From assembly GCA_011947345.1 (NCBI GenBank), contig JAAVTG010000160.1:1-53640 (forward strand): a stretch of DNA of 53,640 bases, written 5' to 3'. Under the pieces are notes generated by a model. The model did no database searches, had not been told where the DNA came from, and saw only the letters and a list, made by a program, of their open reading frames with translations. Below are positions 33,254 to 44,137 of the stretch, piece after piece. Each line of letters opens with the position of its first letter. Positions within the stretch are counted from its first letter, which is position 1. This DNA comes from Phytophthora quininea (lineage: Eukaryota; Oomycota; Peronosporomycetes; Peronosporales; Peronosporaceae). Both the position numbers and the translations under genes were made by a program.

Positions 33254-34860
33254 ATGTCGATGTCGCCCGACGATTCCATGTCCGACCAATCCGAATCCGA
33301 CGGCTATCAAGCAGAAGAAGACGCTCAGTCCGATTCGAGTAGTTACAAGTCTGCTTCGTTCGACTACGAAGGGTCTCCGTATCGTGGTCCAACTGCAACA
33401 ACCACAGGCATAAATGGTGAGCCAGGTGACGATGAGCCAGGCGACGATGAGCCAGGGGACACTGATAATATCCAAGTACCAGGAGACGGTGCTGGTGATT
33501 ATGACAACCCTGTTCCAGGCACAAGTCAACATGGCGTTCCCGACGAAGTTGTGCGCAACGACAAGACGAAGTCGGTTTACTACCGCGGATATGGCTACTC
33601 GTATTACTGGGCGAGCGGTTTATCGGAGCGTCATCGCTGCAGCGTGCGCAGACGTACCGGCTGTCGGGCAAAACTAGCGATAACTCCAAACGCTGCATGG
33701 GTGGAAGGAGTTCACAAACCAGCATGCAATCCTGATCGTAATCAGCCTGCTGAGCAAGGACCTCCACCGGTGACCGTCGACTGCAAAGAGCAGATGCTGG
33801 ATTTTACGGATACGCTGGCACTTCGTAACGTGACCATGCCACCAAAACAAGTATGGTTGACTGTCCGTGATCGGTTTTATGGCGATGACACGCAGATTGT
33901 CCGTGGGGCGACTAAAACGCAAGTTTTAGGCCGGCTATATCGAACAAGAGCGAAACACTTCGGCCGAGAAATTTATGGTCGCATTGAAAGTGAACCTTTG
34001 TGCAACGTTAAAAATAGCCCGGATCTCAAGTTTTTCCAATTTCACTTCACGTACTACGAAGACGAAGTGTTGCACCGCGTTATTGGCTGGGGACACCCCA
34101 CTTGGTCGATCGTATGAAGCAGCGGCAAAGCTCTCTATTCATGGACGCAACGTACAAGTGTGTGCCGACTAAGTTTTACCAACTCGTCATTTTAATGACT
34201 CACGACGCCATTTCAGATGTCTATCTACCGGTGTTTTACGTGTTGACTACCGGCAAGACGGCTCAAGTTTACGAACATTTGCTACACTTTGTGTTCATGG
34301 CTTGCGATCGAAAGCTTAGACCGACGCACGTCGTATATGACTTCGAGTATGCCATGATAAAAGCCGCCAAGAACCAGTTTCCAGAGGCTCGAATTATTGG
34401 TTGCCTGTTTCACTTTAAGCAAGCTCTTCGTCGAGAGTTACTAAAGTTGAGGATACCACCCCAAGAAGTTGCTGTTGCTATGGCCGAAGGTTGTCTCGAC
34501 AAATTAACAGTAATTCGTCGCAGTGAGATTATGAACAGAGGGCAACGCGAGGTGAAAAATTTGATCAAGGACGACTGTGAAGAACTTGGCATCCAATATT
34601 CGACGGAGAAGTGGAAACGCTTTTGGAAATATTTCAAGAACACATGGATCAAGAAGTTCAAGCCAGAGTCGTGGAATATCTACGGCTTGCGAGAGGACAT
34701 CGTGAATCGGACCAACAATCCTCTAGAGCGCTATAATCGGGCACTAAATGAGGCTTTTGCAGTGCCTCATCCAGACGTCACTCAATTTATCGGAGTAATC
34801 GAAGAGCAGAGTCGGCAGAATGCACAGCTGTTGGACGATATTTCCAACCGAATTGTTTGA
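33254..34860 (+). CDS. MULE transposase with FLYWCH-type finger, one frame break
   Basis: Cut-and-paste transposase of the element. The ATG at 33254 opens MSMSPDDSMSDQSESDGY, an acidic N-terminus with a GDDEPGDDEPGD repeat. A FLYWCH-like zinc finger follows (KSVYYRGYGYSYYWAS, RHRCSVRRRTGCRAKL, VHKPACN). A single-base break in a C run at about 34096 leads into the MULE catalytic domain: SSLFMDATYKCVPTKFYQLV (first Asp), THVVYDFEYAMIKAAK (second Asp), CLFHFKQALRREL (the conserved C..H) and NNPLERYNRALNE (candidate Glu). It ends at TGA 34858-34860. With the break, no full protein is made from this copy unless the break is a sequencing error. Confidence 0.88.
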
Positions 34861-35410
34861 GCACCCGCCCACGAAAACTCACAGTCAGCACCAGGAAGAT
34901 TTTCCGACTCCGATAATTCGTCCGTGGTGGCCACTGAGTCATTTGCCTCGTCGGACGAATCGCAATCGCCTGCGTATTAGACGGTTTGTATGCACCATTT
35001 TCATTCATTGGCAATAGTTAGGTCTTAGTTTTATGCCGGGGGCTTTTGAGTGTCTGAGATCTAATAATAAAAAATCAAGCTGAAACTTAGTTGATTAGTG
35101 CATAAGTGAGCTGTTCAACATTTTAATTTATTTAGTATTTGTAGCACTATAATTTCGCTGCTTGTACCCTGTTTGGGAGGACCTGGAATGTATCCGATAC
35201 AAGAAAGTACATAAATATCATGTACAATTACCAACGTCAAAAACTTACTCCCGTGTCCCTCTATTGCCACATCGTTCTCATGTACCTGACCTTTGCCCTG
35301 TCACCACTGACAACTGGGTAGGTTAGCCCAGAATGCAATGCATAATACCATATGGGTGAACGGAACGGACATCGGCGGACGGATGAGCGACGAACCTTAC
35401 GTGAAGAGTA

Positions 35411-35485
35411 GGACACGACGGGATTTGAACCCGAACCATGCGTTTAGAAACGTTGACACACACTCAGTGCACCAATATCTTCGAA
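35411..35485 (-). ncRNA. tRNA-like pseudogene or SINE head inside the MULE
   Basis: On the minus strand, CGGGTTCAAATCCCG forms a perfect T arm and B box. TGGTGCACTGAG resembles an A box about 45 bases upstream, and TCGTGTCC follows where a 3' acceptor strand should be. The matching 5' acceptor strand (GGACACGA) and a normal anticodon stem are missing, so this is not an intact tRNA. It could be a tRNA-derived SINE or a decayed tRNA carried by the element. Confidence 0.4.
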
Positions 35486-36488
35486 ATTTTTTCGAATGGT
35501 TGACTTACTTATGGTATTTCCTATCGTTTTTGCTTTGGCGTTAATCGAGCCAATTCAATCAAAAGTTAAAGTTGAAGTGAATAATCACTGCTCGACTGGT
35601 GCGGCAAACAACCTCCTCTAAAAGTGAAAGTTTCATGAATAAAGTATGAGAATTTATTCAATATCACAGAATAGAGGTTGGTCAAGTCACGAGTTGGGTC
35701 AAGTTTTAGGATCAAGTTTCAGAAAAAAATTAAATTTTGAACTTGACCCGAGCTTGACCTGACCCAAACTTGACCCCAAAAAATTCTTCCGGAGCGTTCC
35801 GTCGTCTGCTGATCGCTCATTCAGCAAAATTGCAAGAACACCTAGGTGAATCGGCAACCGAGGAGATCTGGAGCCAGCGCAAGAACCTGATCCACGAATA
35901 CAAGCTAAAGCGTGATGTTTGCAGAAAGGTGAAGGATCAAGGTGATCTGTCGCTTGAAGACGCGTGGGCTAAAGTCGAACCTTGTGGTGAATTTGGAGCG
36001 CTCATCGAATTTGCTGTTGGTCTCGCAAGTATTGCTCCAGGAACCCATACTGTGGAAGGGGATTTCAGTACGCTAAACGGTGTAGCTGGTCCACAGGAGA
36101 ACTGCAAGCGCGTCAATACTTCGAAGTCATGGAGCTGGCGGACAGATTGGAGTCAAGCAAGAAGGTTATAGCACAACAGTGAGTTTCTGATCCAACAGAG
36201 CGTGCGTAGGCTAACCTCACTTACATTTCCATGCGTAAGTTAGTGCCCTTTACGGCTTTCTGGCAATTCTATACATTTCCTGTGCTATGCCCCTTTGAAG
36301 TTTCCCAACTCTGCCCATTTTACATCAAATCCCATCGACTTTCAAAATGCCCCGTTTGAGCATGCCTGGTTATGCAGCGCCACACCCGTTAGTGACTTGG
36401 GTCAGATTTGGGATGGACATCACCACTGTAGGTAGAGGACAGTGGGGCGTTCACGTCGTCTTCAGCATCGTTTGATGTTGGTTCACTC

Positions 36489-36505
36489 AACCATTCTGCT
36501 TTTTG
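36489..36505 (+). promoter_or_regulatory. Initiator-like element of SP-F
   Basis: AACCATTCTGCTTTTTG resembles the oomycete Inr, with one change in the leading T. It lies about 30 bases before the ATG at 36533. The same sequence precedes SP-G (41628) and SP-H (49089). Confidence 0.45.
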
Positions 36506-36532
36506 CTGGGCTCTTCATACTCGGCGCTTTCG

Positions 36533-38377
36533 ATGAGGGTTTTCAAGGCGTTAACACTCCTTATGGCGCTGTCAGTACTCACCACTTTCGCTTCTGGGGG
36601 CTCCGACTGCGACGCAGCTTTCCAGGGCGATGTCTCGACGGCGCTCGCTTCAACTGCGACTGCGCAGACAGAGACCAACTCAACGACAAACCAAGCGGCC
36701 TCCTCGCCATCCTTAGCCGGAAAGGAGTCTACTAACGACATGACACTCCAAGCTTTGGCTGGAATTGCATCGACTTCGTCCAACACCGTTCAAAGTGAGT
36801 CGAATGGGACCGCTACATCTGCGGCGACGGACTCAACGCAGCAGTCCACTGTCACCACCACCACCACCACCACCTCGACCTCTTCGTCTGTGACTCAGCT
36901 CGATAGCACCACGACGTCGCCGCTGCTTCCGAACTGGGTCGGCATAGTCGACCCGTCCGATGACGCCTGCTACCGCAAAACGTACATCTCCAACACGTGC
37001 TCGGTGGGCTACGCCTTCGACAACATCGCGACCTGCTGGGCCCAGTGTCCTCTCAACTACCCCGTCGAGTGCGGCATGGAGTGCATCCCGCAGAGCGAGG
37101 ACTGTGCCTTAGAAATCATCGGCAAGGTCGAGTCTGTGGCCACTGTGGCGCTGAATGCCGCGACGTCGGGTGTGTTCGTGGAGCTCAGTACCGCCAGCAA
37201 GGCCGTGCAACAAGGCGTCAAGTGCGGCCAGCAGCTTTTCACGGTGGTGGATGACATCGTCAGCTACGCAAAGGAGTTGGAGACGAACTTCCCCAACGGC
37301 ACGGAAGAGCAGATCATCTCGCTCTTGAACAACTCGGACATTGTGGTCAAGGACCTCCCCACCGCCGTGTGTGTCTGCCTCGGTCTGGACGTCCCAACCG
37401 ACTACCTCAACTTGGCGTCCGATGTCGTTAGCGTCATCGACAAAGTGTTGATCCAGGTGGTGGAGAAAGGGTCGTCGTTGTTGAGTGTCGAGACTTTCAT
37501 GACCTTCGTCAGTGCGATCGGTGCCGGTAGTTCGGTGGAGACTCTGGACGAGGACGACACTAACACACTGAAGAACCTCATCTCCGAGGGCAAGACTTGT
37601 GGCACCGAGCTGCAGTCGATCATCTCCAAGGTCTCCCAGGCCATCGCGGACATCAAGACGGCGGATTCGACGTCCACCGCCAGCGCGATTCGTCTCGCGA
37701 TGAAAGAGTCGTCGCTGTTCCTGACCGAGATCCCCACCGTGACCACCAACTGTATGCAGAATATCTCCAGCGACGCCTACACTGTGCGCGATCAGCTCCG
37801 GAAGGCGTTGGGTGTCATCACCGACAATCTGATCGACTCGTCCGACGACGACAGCGGCAACGCTTTGTCCACGGCCGACTACATCCTCAAGGTGGCCGAC
37901 ATGGGGCTGGATGTGATCGCAATGTTCGACCCCACGGGCATCGCCGCCATGCTCGCAGAGTTCATTCAGCCAATCTGCGGACCGACGTCTTTCATCGGCG
38001 AGATCGACGATGGATCGCTTGCGGATGCGCTTGCGCTGGTCGCGGACGGCGACGCATTCGCTGGTAGTTCTGGCACTTGGACCCACGCCGGTGATGGTGC
38101 GGTGGTGGTCACTTTCGAGAGCTCCGACACGGAAGACGTGAGCGTGGAGATCCACTCGGCCGGGGAGACCATCGACTCGGTGAAGGTCGCTAAAGGTTCG
38201 ACCGTCACTTGGAACTCGACGATCTCTGAACTGCAGGACAAGACCATGTACTTCGACCGTTGGAGTCCGGGTCTTCTTGGTCTCCCTGGATCAGGAGGTG
38301 GCTCGCTTGTGTTCTGGGTCCCAAGATCATCCGCCGGCGGCCACATTGACCTCGTCGCCAAGATCAACGTCAGCTAA
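36533..38377 (+). CDS. SP-F: secreted cysteine-rich family protein, intact
   Basis: Intact 614-codon gene. The ATG at 36533 gives leader MRVFKALTLLMALSVLTTFA. A long Ser/Thr/Asn-rich linker of about 110 residues includes a run of threonines encoded by an ACC repeat. The cysteine module follows (NWVGIVDPSDDACYRKTY, TCWAQCP, YPVECGMECIPQSEDC), then a helical middle with more cysteines (VKCGQQ, VCVCLG, KTCGTEL, TNCM, PICGPTSFIGEIDDG) and a beta-rich tail (DTEDVSVEIHSAG, MYFDRWSPGLLGLPG, GGHIDLVAKINVS). Several NxS/T sites are present. The DRWSPG word differs from DRWRPG in SP-H and most paralogues. I chose the ATG over upstream in-frame TTG because the leader begins there and an initiator lies just upstream. 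Function unknown; secretion inferred. Confidence 0.9.
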   Translation: MRVFKALTLLMALSVLTTFASGGSDCDAAFQGDVSTALASTATAQTETNSTTNQAASSPSLAGKESTNDMTLQALAGIASTSSNTVQSESNGTATSAATDSTQQSTVTTTTTTTSTSSSVTQLDSTTTSPLLPNWVGIVDPSDDACYRKTYISNTCSVGYAFDNIATCWAQCPLNYPVECGMECIPQSEDCALEIIGKVESVATVALNAATSGVFVELSTASKAVQQGVKCGQQLFTVVDDIVSYAKELETNFPNGTEEQIISLLNNSDIVVKDLPTAVCVCLGLDVPTDYLNLASDVVSVIDKVLIQVVEKGSSLLSVETFMTFVSAIGAGSSVETLDEDDTNTLKNLISEGKTCGTELQSIISKVSQAIADIKTADSTSTASAIRLAMKESSLFLTEIPTVTTNCMQNISSDAYTVRDQLRKALGVITDNLIDSSDDDSGNALSTADYILKVADMGLDVIAMFDPTGIAAMLAEFIQPICGPTSFIGEIDDGSLADALALVADGDAFAGSSGTWTHAGDGAVVVTFESSDTEDVSVEIHSAGETIDSVKVAKGSTVTWNSTISELQDKTMYFDRWSPGLLGLPGSGGGSLVFWVPRSSAGGHIDLVAKINVS

Positions 38378-40064
38378 ATGGACGTACAAGGAGTCGAAGA
38401 AAGACTCAAACCTGAAGCAGCTACGGCCCGTAGCGTTGACTCAAGACCAAGCGCAAGGAGAACCAGCTTGTGCTGCAGCTCGTCAAGGCCAAGGAGTTCA
38501 GCTGGCACTCACCCAAAAAGGACTCGTGAAGAGATCGAGTGGTGTAACGACGCGCATCGTCATTTCGATACTGATGCTGTTCGTGGAGACTTGCTAGCTA
38601 AACACATCACCCTCCCTGTGGAATAATGGATCGACCACATTTGTTAAGCTCATGAAAGCGAAAACCTGCTTCACTAGCGAGCAAAAGGCACCAATACGGG
38701 ACCCGTAAAGACTCTTTAACGGCATTTGCAAAGGACCGCAAAGATTTAGGAGCACCACTTCGGACAAAACCAAAGCGGGGGAATCGCCAACCCAACAGCA
38801 GAAAGAAGCTCAGCGCCGAGGGGACAATCCATCCGCCACAACATCTTGTGCTGCTTCCCGAGCGAGTTGCCCGCAGTCCCATTTATGACCAAACCAGGCC
38901 CCAGCAGTTTGGGCAACTAAATCGACTAAGCGATTCAGCTCAACACAGCGCAGAAGGCTTTCTTGGCGTGAGCCCCAAGTGCCAGGGCTTTGATATTTGA
39001 TATCGCAGGTGTGGGAAGCATTTCGGCAAGTGCTGATCCTGCATGGGCGAACCCAGTCACGTGTCTCGGGCAGTACTCTAATCTAAGCGTTGACCACACA
39101 GCCCAGAGCTTCACGCCCCGCGACAAATTTTGTAAGGAGCAAAAGGAGCGGATGCTTTGCCTCGACCAGAGCGTCCTGCAGTCCGATATCTTCATTTGCC
39201 TACTATTGCGTGAGACGATGAAAGCTTTATCGAGTACCGGGAAGTCTTCCTTCTCCCTGTGGCAAGTGCTTTACACGCTATTACGGCGAGTTGCTTCCTA
39301 AGAGGTTCATCGCGACAGCTGGAAAGCGCACGCGTGTTTAATCGTGCTGGGAGGGCACGTAAAGGTTGCTGCTTGTCATGGCGACACGGTGCTCTGCTAG
39401 TAACAAAGAGCTTGCTTAGACACCACTCATTTGTTGGAGAGACAGAGAGCTGCGCAGTCCACGACGTCTTGTCCACCTGGTCTCCGATTCGAGCAGCAAT
39501 CCGTTCGAACCAATAGAGACGATCAGCCGTCAGCGACTTCCACTGCTGCCGAGGTCTCTTGGTACGCCACTTGCGGTCGACGTAACATCGGATCTCGAGG
39601 AAGTTTGCTATGGCTCTACCAGCGTCGGTTGGATCGTTACCGTGAAAGCCTTAATGCCCGTGAGGGGTGGAAGTATTGCGTGAAGATCACTACTCCAGCA
39701 TCGAAAAGCGATGAGTCTCCAATCCAGTTAATGGTGTTGCCATCTCGTGGGTGGCAACGTAAGTAACTTGAGGCATTTTGCAGCGTGACTAAGAGTCGGT
39801 TGTCGGTGTACGAAGGTCTCAATTGAGTCGGACAGGTCGCGACGTTGCACGCGCAAATCCAGCCACGCAAAGTAGGACTTCATCCAACCAACAAACTTAC
39901 GACCGCTTCAAGACGACTGCAAATCCAGATGGCACCGCCGCTAACGACGACGGCGACTCGACCATCTGGTGGACGACTGGCAAAACGAGTTAGAAGAGCG
40001 ATCGTCAGCCAACGGAGACCAAGAACTCCTGAACCGGATGCAGCTTGCCGTGCAACGTTATGCC

Positions 40065-41507
40065 CAGGCATGCTCTATCGAGGCATTATGCACATAAAAA
40101 CCCTTTTGAAACTCTCCAGGGGCGCCCATTTTGCCGCTCGGATTCTAGGCTGTTGAAGGAGCTCTCCAGCCAACATTTGCTGTTACCTACATACTCACCG
40201 ACACGTTGGGGGTCGTTGGGGGTTGATACACGATGCATGCCACCTTCTGTTGAAGAACTACGTTCGTATTGGGATTGACCAAGACGAAAAGGCTTACACG
40301 AAATCGAGTGACGCATGGTGGTTGTGCCTATTTGTGGTCTGCAAGTTGACCGAGAAGATCCGCGCCTGCTTTCGCAAGCTGCAGTATAAGACGGTTACTA
40401 TGCGCGAACAATACGCTGCTCTGGATGAACTCCACTTATCGCTGGCGTTGAAATTTGAAAGCGAAATGACGAAGGTGCGCCAACTGTCGATTCAGCAAAG
40501 GTCTCCGAGCATTTACCGTGATGCTGCCTTCACTCAAGAGACCTATTCGACAAGATTGCCACGGGACACCACAATGTTCATACATGTCGTCAAGGAGCTG
40601 AAGTGGGTTTCGCTGGCATGGCTCTGGACCAATCAAACATCCACGAGCATCAAGACGGCGAAGAGGCTTTGGGAGTTTCAGCGCATCTGGCGGACATGGT
40701 AGACGAAGATACCCCGAGTTCCCACGAGGATGAAAACATGCCACAACTCAATGAAGTAAATGAACCGACTGAATCCCAGCAATCAACGAGTCAGCAAGAC
40801 TTGGTGGAAGCTGTTACTACAGCTCAGACCGTGATGATTGACGGAATTACCGATATCAAGCTCGATATTGCAGTAGAGACCCGCGATGCGCCTCCAACGA
40901 GGCCGATTGACATCGTGAAGTGTACGGATGGAGCGTTCCGTCGTCTGCTGATCGCTCATTCAGCAAAATTGCAAGAACACCTAGGTGAATCGGCAACCGA
41001 GGAGATCTGGAGCCAGCGCAAGAACCTGATCCACGAATACAAGCTAAAGCGTGATGTTTGCAGAAAGGTGAAGGATCAAGGTGATCTGTCGCTTGAAGAC
41101 GCGTGGGCTAAAGTCGAACCTTGTGGTGAATTTGGAGCGCTCATCGAATTTGCTGTTGGTCTCGCAAGTATTGCTCCAGGAACCCATACTGTGGAAGGGG
41201 ATTTCAGTACGCTAAACGGTGTAGCTGGTCCACAGGAGAACTGCAAGCGCGTCAATACTTCGAAGTCATGGAGCTGGCGGACAGATTGGAGTCAAGCAAG
41301 AAGGTTATAGCACAACAGTGAGTTTCTGATCCAACAGAGCGTGCGTAGGCTAACCTCACTTACATTTCCATGCGTAAGTTAGTGCCCTTTACGGCTTTCT
41401 GGCAATTCTATACATTTCCTGTGCTATGCCCCTTTGAAGTTTCCCAACTCTGCCCATTTTACATCAAATCCCATCGACTTTCAAAATGCCCCGTTTGAGC
41501 ATGCCTG
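40065..41507 (+). mobile_element. hAT-like DNA transposon, unit 2 copy
   Basis: 1443 bases, ends CAGGCATGCTC/GAGCATGCCTG, with flanks GTTATGCC (40057-40064) and GTTATGCA (41508-41515). This is the uninterrupted form of the unit 1 copy at the same site, so the insertion preceded the duplication that made units 1 and 2. It is too short for an autonomous hAT (usually 2.5-5 kb) and is probably internally deleted. Confidence 0.85.
40223..41310 (+). pseudogene. hAT transposase C-terminal remnant
   Basis: Two overlapping frames (to 40702, and 40603-41310) join across a frame break. The first reads HDACHLLLKNYVRIGIDQDE and LTEKIRACFRKLQYKTVTMR. The second has an acidic segment (HLADMVDEDTPSSHEDE) and ends with EFAVGLASIAPGTHTVEGDF then STLN. 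The last words resemble the hAT dimerisation region, where a conserved small-residue/E-x-x-FS-x-L motif follows a P.S.A-like stretch. The catalytic N-terminal part is missing. The same remnant is split by the MULE in unit 1 (32144-32858 and 35791-36171) and reversed in unit 3 (44335-45421). Confidence 0.6.
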
Positions 41508-41627
41508 GTTATGCAGCGCCACACCCGTTAGTGACTTGGGTCAGATTTGGGATGGACATCACCACTGTAGGTAGAGGACAGTGGGGCGTTCACGTCGTCT
41601 TCAGCATCGTTTGATGTTGGTTCACTC

Positions 41628-41644
41628 AACCATTCTGCTTTTTG
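41628..41644 (+). promoter_or_regulatory. Initiator-like element of SP-G
   Basis: Same AACCATTCTGCTTTTTG word as before SP-F, about 30 bases before the ATG at 41672. Confidence 0.45.
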
Positions 41645-41671
41645 CTGGGCTCTTCATACTCGGCGCTTTCG

Positions 41672-43516
41672 ATGAGGGTTTTCAAGGCGTTAACACTCCT
41701 TATGGCGCTGTCAGTACTCACCACTTTCGCTTCTGGGGGCTCCGACTGCGACGCAGCTTTCCAGGGCGATGTCTCGACGGCGCTCGCTTCAACTGCGACT
41801 GCGCAGACAGAGACCAACTCAACGACAAACCAAGCGGCCTCCTCGCCATCCTTAGCCGGAAAGGAGTCTACTAACGACATGACACTCCAAGCTTTGGCTG
41901 GAATTGCATCGACTTCGTCCAACACCGTTCAAAGTGAGTCGAATGGGACCGCTACATCTGCGGCGACGGACTCAACGCAGCAGTCCACTGTCACCACCAC
42001 CACCACCACCACCTCGACCTCTTCGTCTGTGACTCAGCTCGATAGCACCACGACGTCGCCGCTGCTTCCGAACTGGGTCGGCATAGTCGACCCGTCCGAT
42101 GACGCCTGCTACCGCAAAACGTACATCTCCAACACGTGCTCGGTGGGCTACGCCTTCGACAACATCGCGACCTGCTGGGCCCAGTGTCCTCTCAACTACC
42201 CCGTCGAGTGCGGCATGGAGTGCATCCCGCAGAGCGAGGACTGTGCCTTAGAAATCATCGGCAAGGTCGAGTCTGTGGCCACTGTGGCGCTGAATGCCGC
42301 GACGTCGGGTGTGTTCGTGGAGCTCAGTACCGCCAGCAAGGCCGTGCAACAAGGCGTCAAGTGCGGCCAGCAGCTTTTCACGGTGGTGGATGACATCGTC
42401 AGCTACGCAAAGGAGTTGGAGACGAACTTCCCCAACGGCACGGAAGAGCAGATCATCTCGCTCTTGAACAACTCGGACATTGTGGTCAAGGACCTCCCCA
42501 CCGCCGTGTGTGTCTGCCTCGGTCTGGACGTCCCAACCGACTACCTCAACTTGGCGTCCGATGTCGTTAGCGTCATCGACAAAGTGTTGATCCAGGTGGT
42601 GGAGAAAGGGTCGTCGTTGTTGAGTGTCGAGACTTTCATGACCTTCGTCAGTGCGATCGGTGCCGGTAGTTCGGTGGAGACTCTGGACGAGGACGACACT
42701 AACACACTGAAGAACCTCATCTCCGAGGGCAAGACTTGTGGCACCGAGCTGCAGTCGATCATCTCCAAGGTCTCCCAGGCCATCGCGGACATCAAGACGG
42801 CGGATTCGACGTCCACCGCCAGCGCGATTCGTCTCGCGATGAAAGAGTCGTCGCTGTTCCTGACCGAGATCCCCACCGTGACCACCAACTGTATGCAGAA
42901 TATCTCCAGCGACGCCTACACTGTGCGCGATCAGCTCCGGAAGGCGTTGGGTGTCATCACCGACAATCTGATCGACTCGTCCGACGACGACAGCGGCAAC
43001 GCTTTGTCCACGGCCGACTACATCCTCAAGGTGGCCGACATGGGGCTGGATGTGATCGCAATGTTCGACCCCACGGGCATCGCCGCCATGCTCGCAGAGT
43101 TCATTCAGCCAATCTGCGGACCGACGTCTTTCATCGGCGAGATCGACGATGGATCGCTTGCGGATGCGCTTGCGCTGGTCGCGGACGGCGACGCATTCGC
43201 TGGTAGTTCTGGCACTTGGACCCACGCCGGTGATGGTGCGGTGGTGGTCACTTTCGAGAGCTCCGACACGGAAGACGTGAGCGTGGAGATCCACTCGGCC
43301 GGGGAGACCATCGACTCGGTGAAGGTCGCTAAAGGTTCGACCGTCACTTGGAACTCGACGATCTCTGAACTGCAGGACAAGACCATGTACTTCGACCGTT
43401 GGAGTCCGGGTCTTCTTGGTCTCCCTGGATCAGGAGGTGGCTCGCTTGTGTTCTGGGTCCCAAGATCATCCGCCGGCGGCCACATTGACCTCGTCGCCAA
43501 GATCAACGTCAGCTAA
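41672..43516 (+). CDS. SP-G: secreted cysteine-rich family protein, intact
   Basis: I see no difference from SP-F at the protein level: same leader, same linker, same DRWSPG word, stop at 43516. It is 614 codons long. The copy arose with unit 2. Being identical, SP-F and SP-G raise dosage rather than diversity unless their upstream regions differ; both have the hAT element about 160 bases upstream, while only unit 1 also has the MULE. Confidence 0.9.
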   Translation: MRVFKALTLLMALSVLTTFASGGSDCDAAFQGDVSTALASTATAQTETNSTTNQAASSPSLAGKESTNDMTLQALAGIASTSSNTVQSESNGTATSAATDSTQQSTVTTTTTTTSTSSSVTQLDSTTTSPLLPNWVGIVDPSDDACYRKTYISNTCSVGYAFDNIATCWAQCPLNYPVECGMECIPQSEDCALEIIGKVESVATVALNAATSGVFVELSTASKAVQQGVKCGQQLFTVVDDIVSYAKELETNFPNGTEEQIISLLNNSDIVVKDLPTAVCVCLGLDVPTDYLNLASDVVSVIDKVLIQVVEKGSSLLSVETFMTFVSAIGAGSSVETLDEDDTNTLKNLISEGKTCGTELQSIISKVSQAIADIKTADSTSTASAIRLAMKESSLFLTEIPTVTTNCMQNISSDAYTVRDQLRKALGVITDNLIDSSDDDSGNALSTADYILKVADMGLDVIAMFDPTGIAAMLAEFIQPICGPTSFIGEIDDGSLADALALVADGDAFAGSSGTWTHAGDGAVVVTFESSDTEDVSVEIHSAGETIDSVKVAKGSTVTWNSTISELQDKTMYFDRWSPGLLGLPGSGGGSLVFWVPRSSAGGHIDLVAKINVS

Positions 43517-44137
43517 ATGGACGTACAAGGAGTCGAAGAAAGACTCAAACCTGAAGCAGCTACGGCCCGTAGCGTTGACTCAAGACCAAGCGCAAGGAGA
43601 ACCAGCTTGTGCTGCAGCTCGTCAAGGCCAAGGAGTTCAGCTGGCACTCACCCAAAAGGACTCGTGAAGAGATCGAGTGGTGTAACGACGCGCATCGTCA
43701 TTTCGATACTGATGCTGTTCGTGGAGACTTGCTAGCTAAACACATCACCCTCCCTGTGGAATAATGGATCGACCACATTTGTTAAGCTCATGAAAGCGAA
43801 AACCTGCTTCACTAGCGAGCAAAAGGCACCAATACGGGACCCGTAAAGACTCTTTAACGGCATTTGCAAAGGACCGCAAAAGATTTAGGAGCACCACTTC
43901 GGACAAAACCAAAGCGGGGAATCGCCAACCCAACAGCAGAAAGAAGCTCAGCGCCGAGGGGACAATCCATCCGCCACAACATCTTGTGCTGCTTCCCGAG
44001 CGAGTTGCCCGCAGTCCCATTTATGACCAAACCAGGCCCCAGCAGTTTGGGCAACTAAATCGACTAAGCGATTCAGCTCAACACAGCGCAGAAGGCTTTC
44101 TTGGCGTGAGCCCCAAGTGCCAGGGCTTTGATATTTG

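Larger units (their letters stand above)
32859..35790 (+). mobile_element. Mutator-like element (MULE) nested in hAT
   Basis: 2932 bases with inverted ends of about 50 bases (shared core TTTTTTGGGGTCAAGTTTGG) and an 8-base duplication GGAGCGTT at 32851-32858 and 35791-35798. The uninterrupted site is present in unit 2 (about 40929) and, reversed, in unit 3. The transposase lies in the middle. Both subterminal regions repeat GGTCAAG many times. The element splits the hAT transposase remnant of unit 1. Confidence 0.92.
31986..36368 (+). mobile_element. hAT-like DNA transposon, unit 1 copy (with nested MULE)
   Basis: Ends are CAGGCATGCTC and GAGCATGCCTG, perfect 11-base inverted repeats with further imperfect match over about 26 bases. 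It is flanked by GTTATGCC (31978-31985) and GTTATGCA (36369-36376), an 8-base duplication with one mismatch. The same site in unit 3 (about 48966) is unoccupied. Without the nested Mutator-like element it is 1443 bases, the same as the unit 2 copy. Eight-base duplications and CAG...CTG ends are hAT features. The coding remnant is described under the unit 2 copy. Confidence 0.85.
30370..38448 (+). repeat. Unit 1 of tandem triplication
   Basis: First of three direct copies. It runs from AAGCGCAAGG inside the CS-domain fragment to a 22-base filler after SP-F. Order: CS tail, about 1.5 kb without a complete gene, hAT-like element with nested Mutator-like element (31986-36368), short leader region, SP-F. 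Removing the hAT plus its 8-base duplication (4391 bases) leaves 3688 bases. The 1.5 kb contains possible exon relics such as CYGSTSVGWIVTVKALMPV (near 31530 in unit 1, broken there by two extra bases relative to unit 3), followed by a GTAAGT donor. Confidence 0.92.
38449..43587 (+). repeat. Unit 2 of tandem triplication
   Basis: 5139 bases; subtracting the hAT element and its duplication (1451) leaves 3688, equal to unit 1. It starts at the same AAGCGCAAGG, is preceded by the 22-base filler CCCGTAGCG...GACC, and ends with SP-G and the filler. Very few differences from unit 1 are seen by eye. It lacks the Mutator-like element. Confidence 0.93.

Noticed and set aside
32524..33342. Apparent fusion protein of hAT remnant and MULE end
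   Set aside because: The frame simply runs from the hAT remnant into the inserted MULE terminus; the junction is the target duplication.
36850..36880. ACC repeat as a microsatellite or CRISPR-like array
   Set aside because: It is an in-frame threonine run within the SP linker. There are no spacers or repeated units of CRISPR type anywhere in this eukaryotic window.
37109..38155. 348-codon open frame antisense to SP-F, repeated in SP-G and SP-H
   Set aside because: It is conserved only because the sense gene is duplicated. Composition is Arg/His/Asp-rich without domains, and the sense strand has a full secreted-protein architecture.
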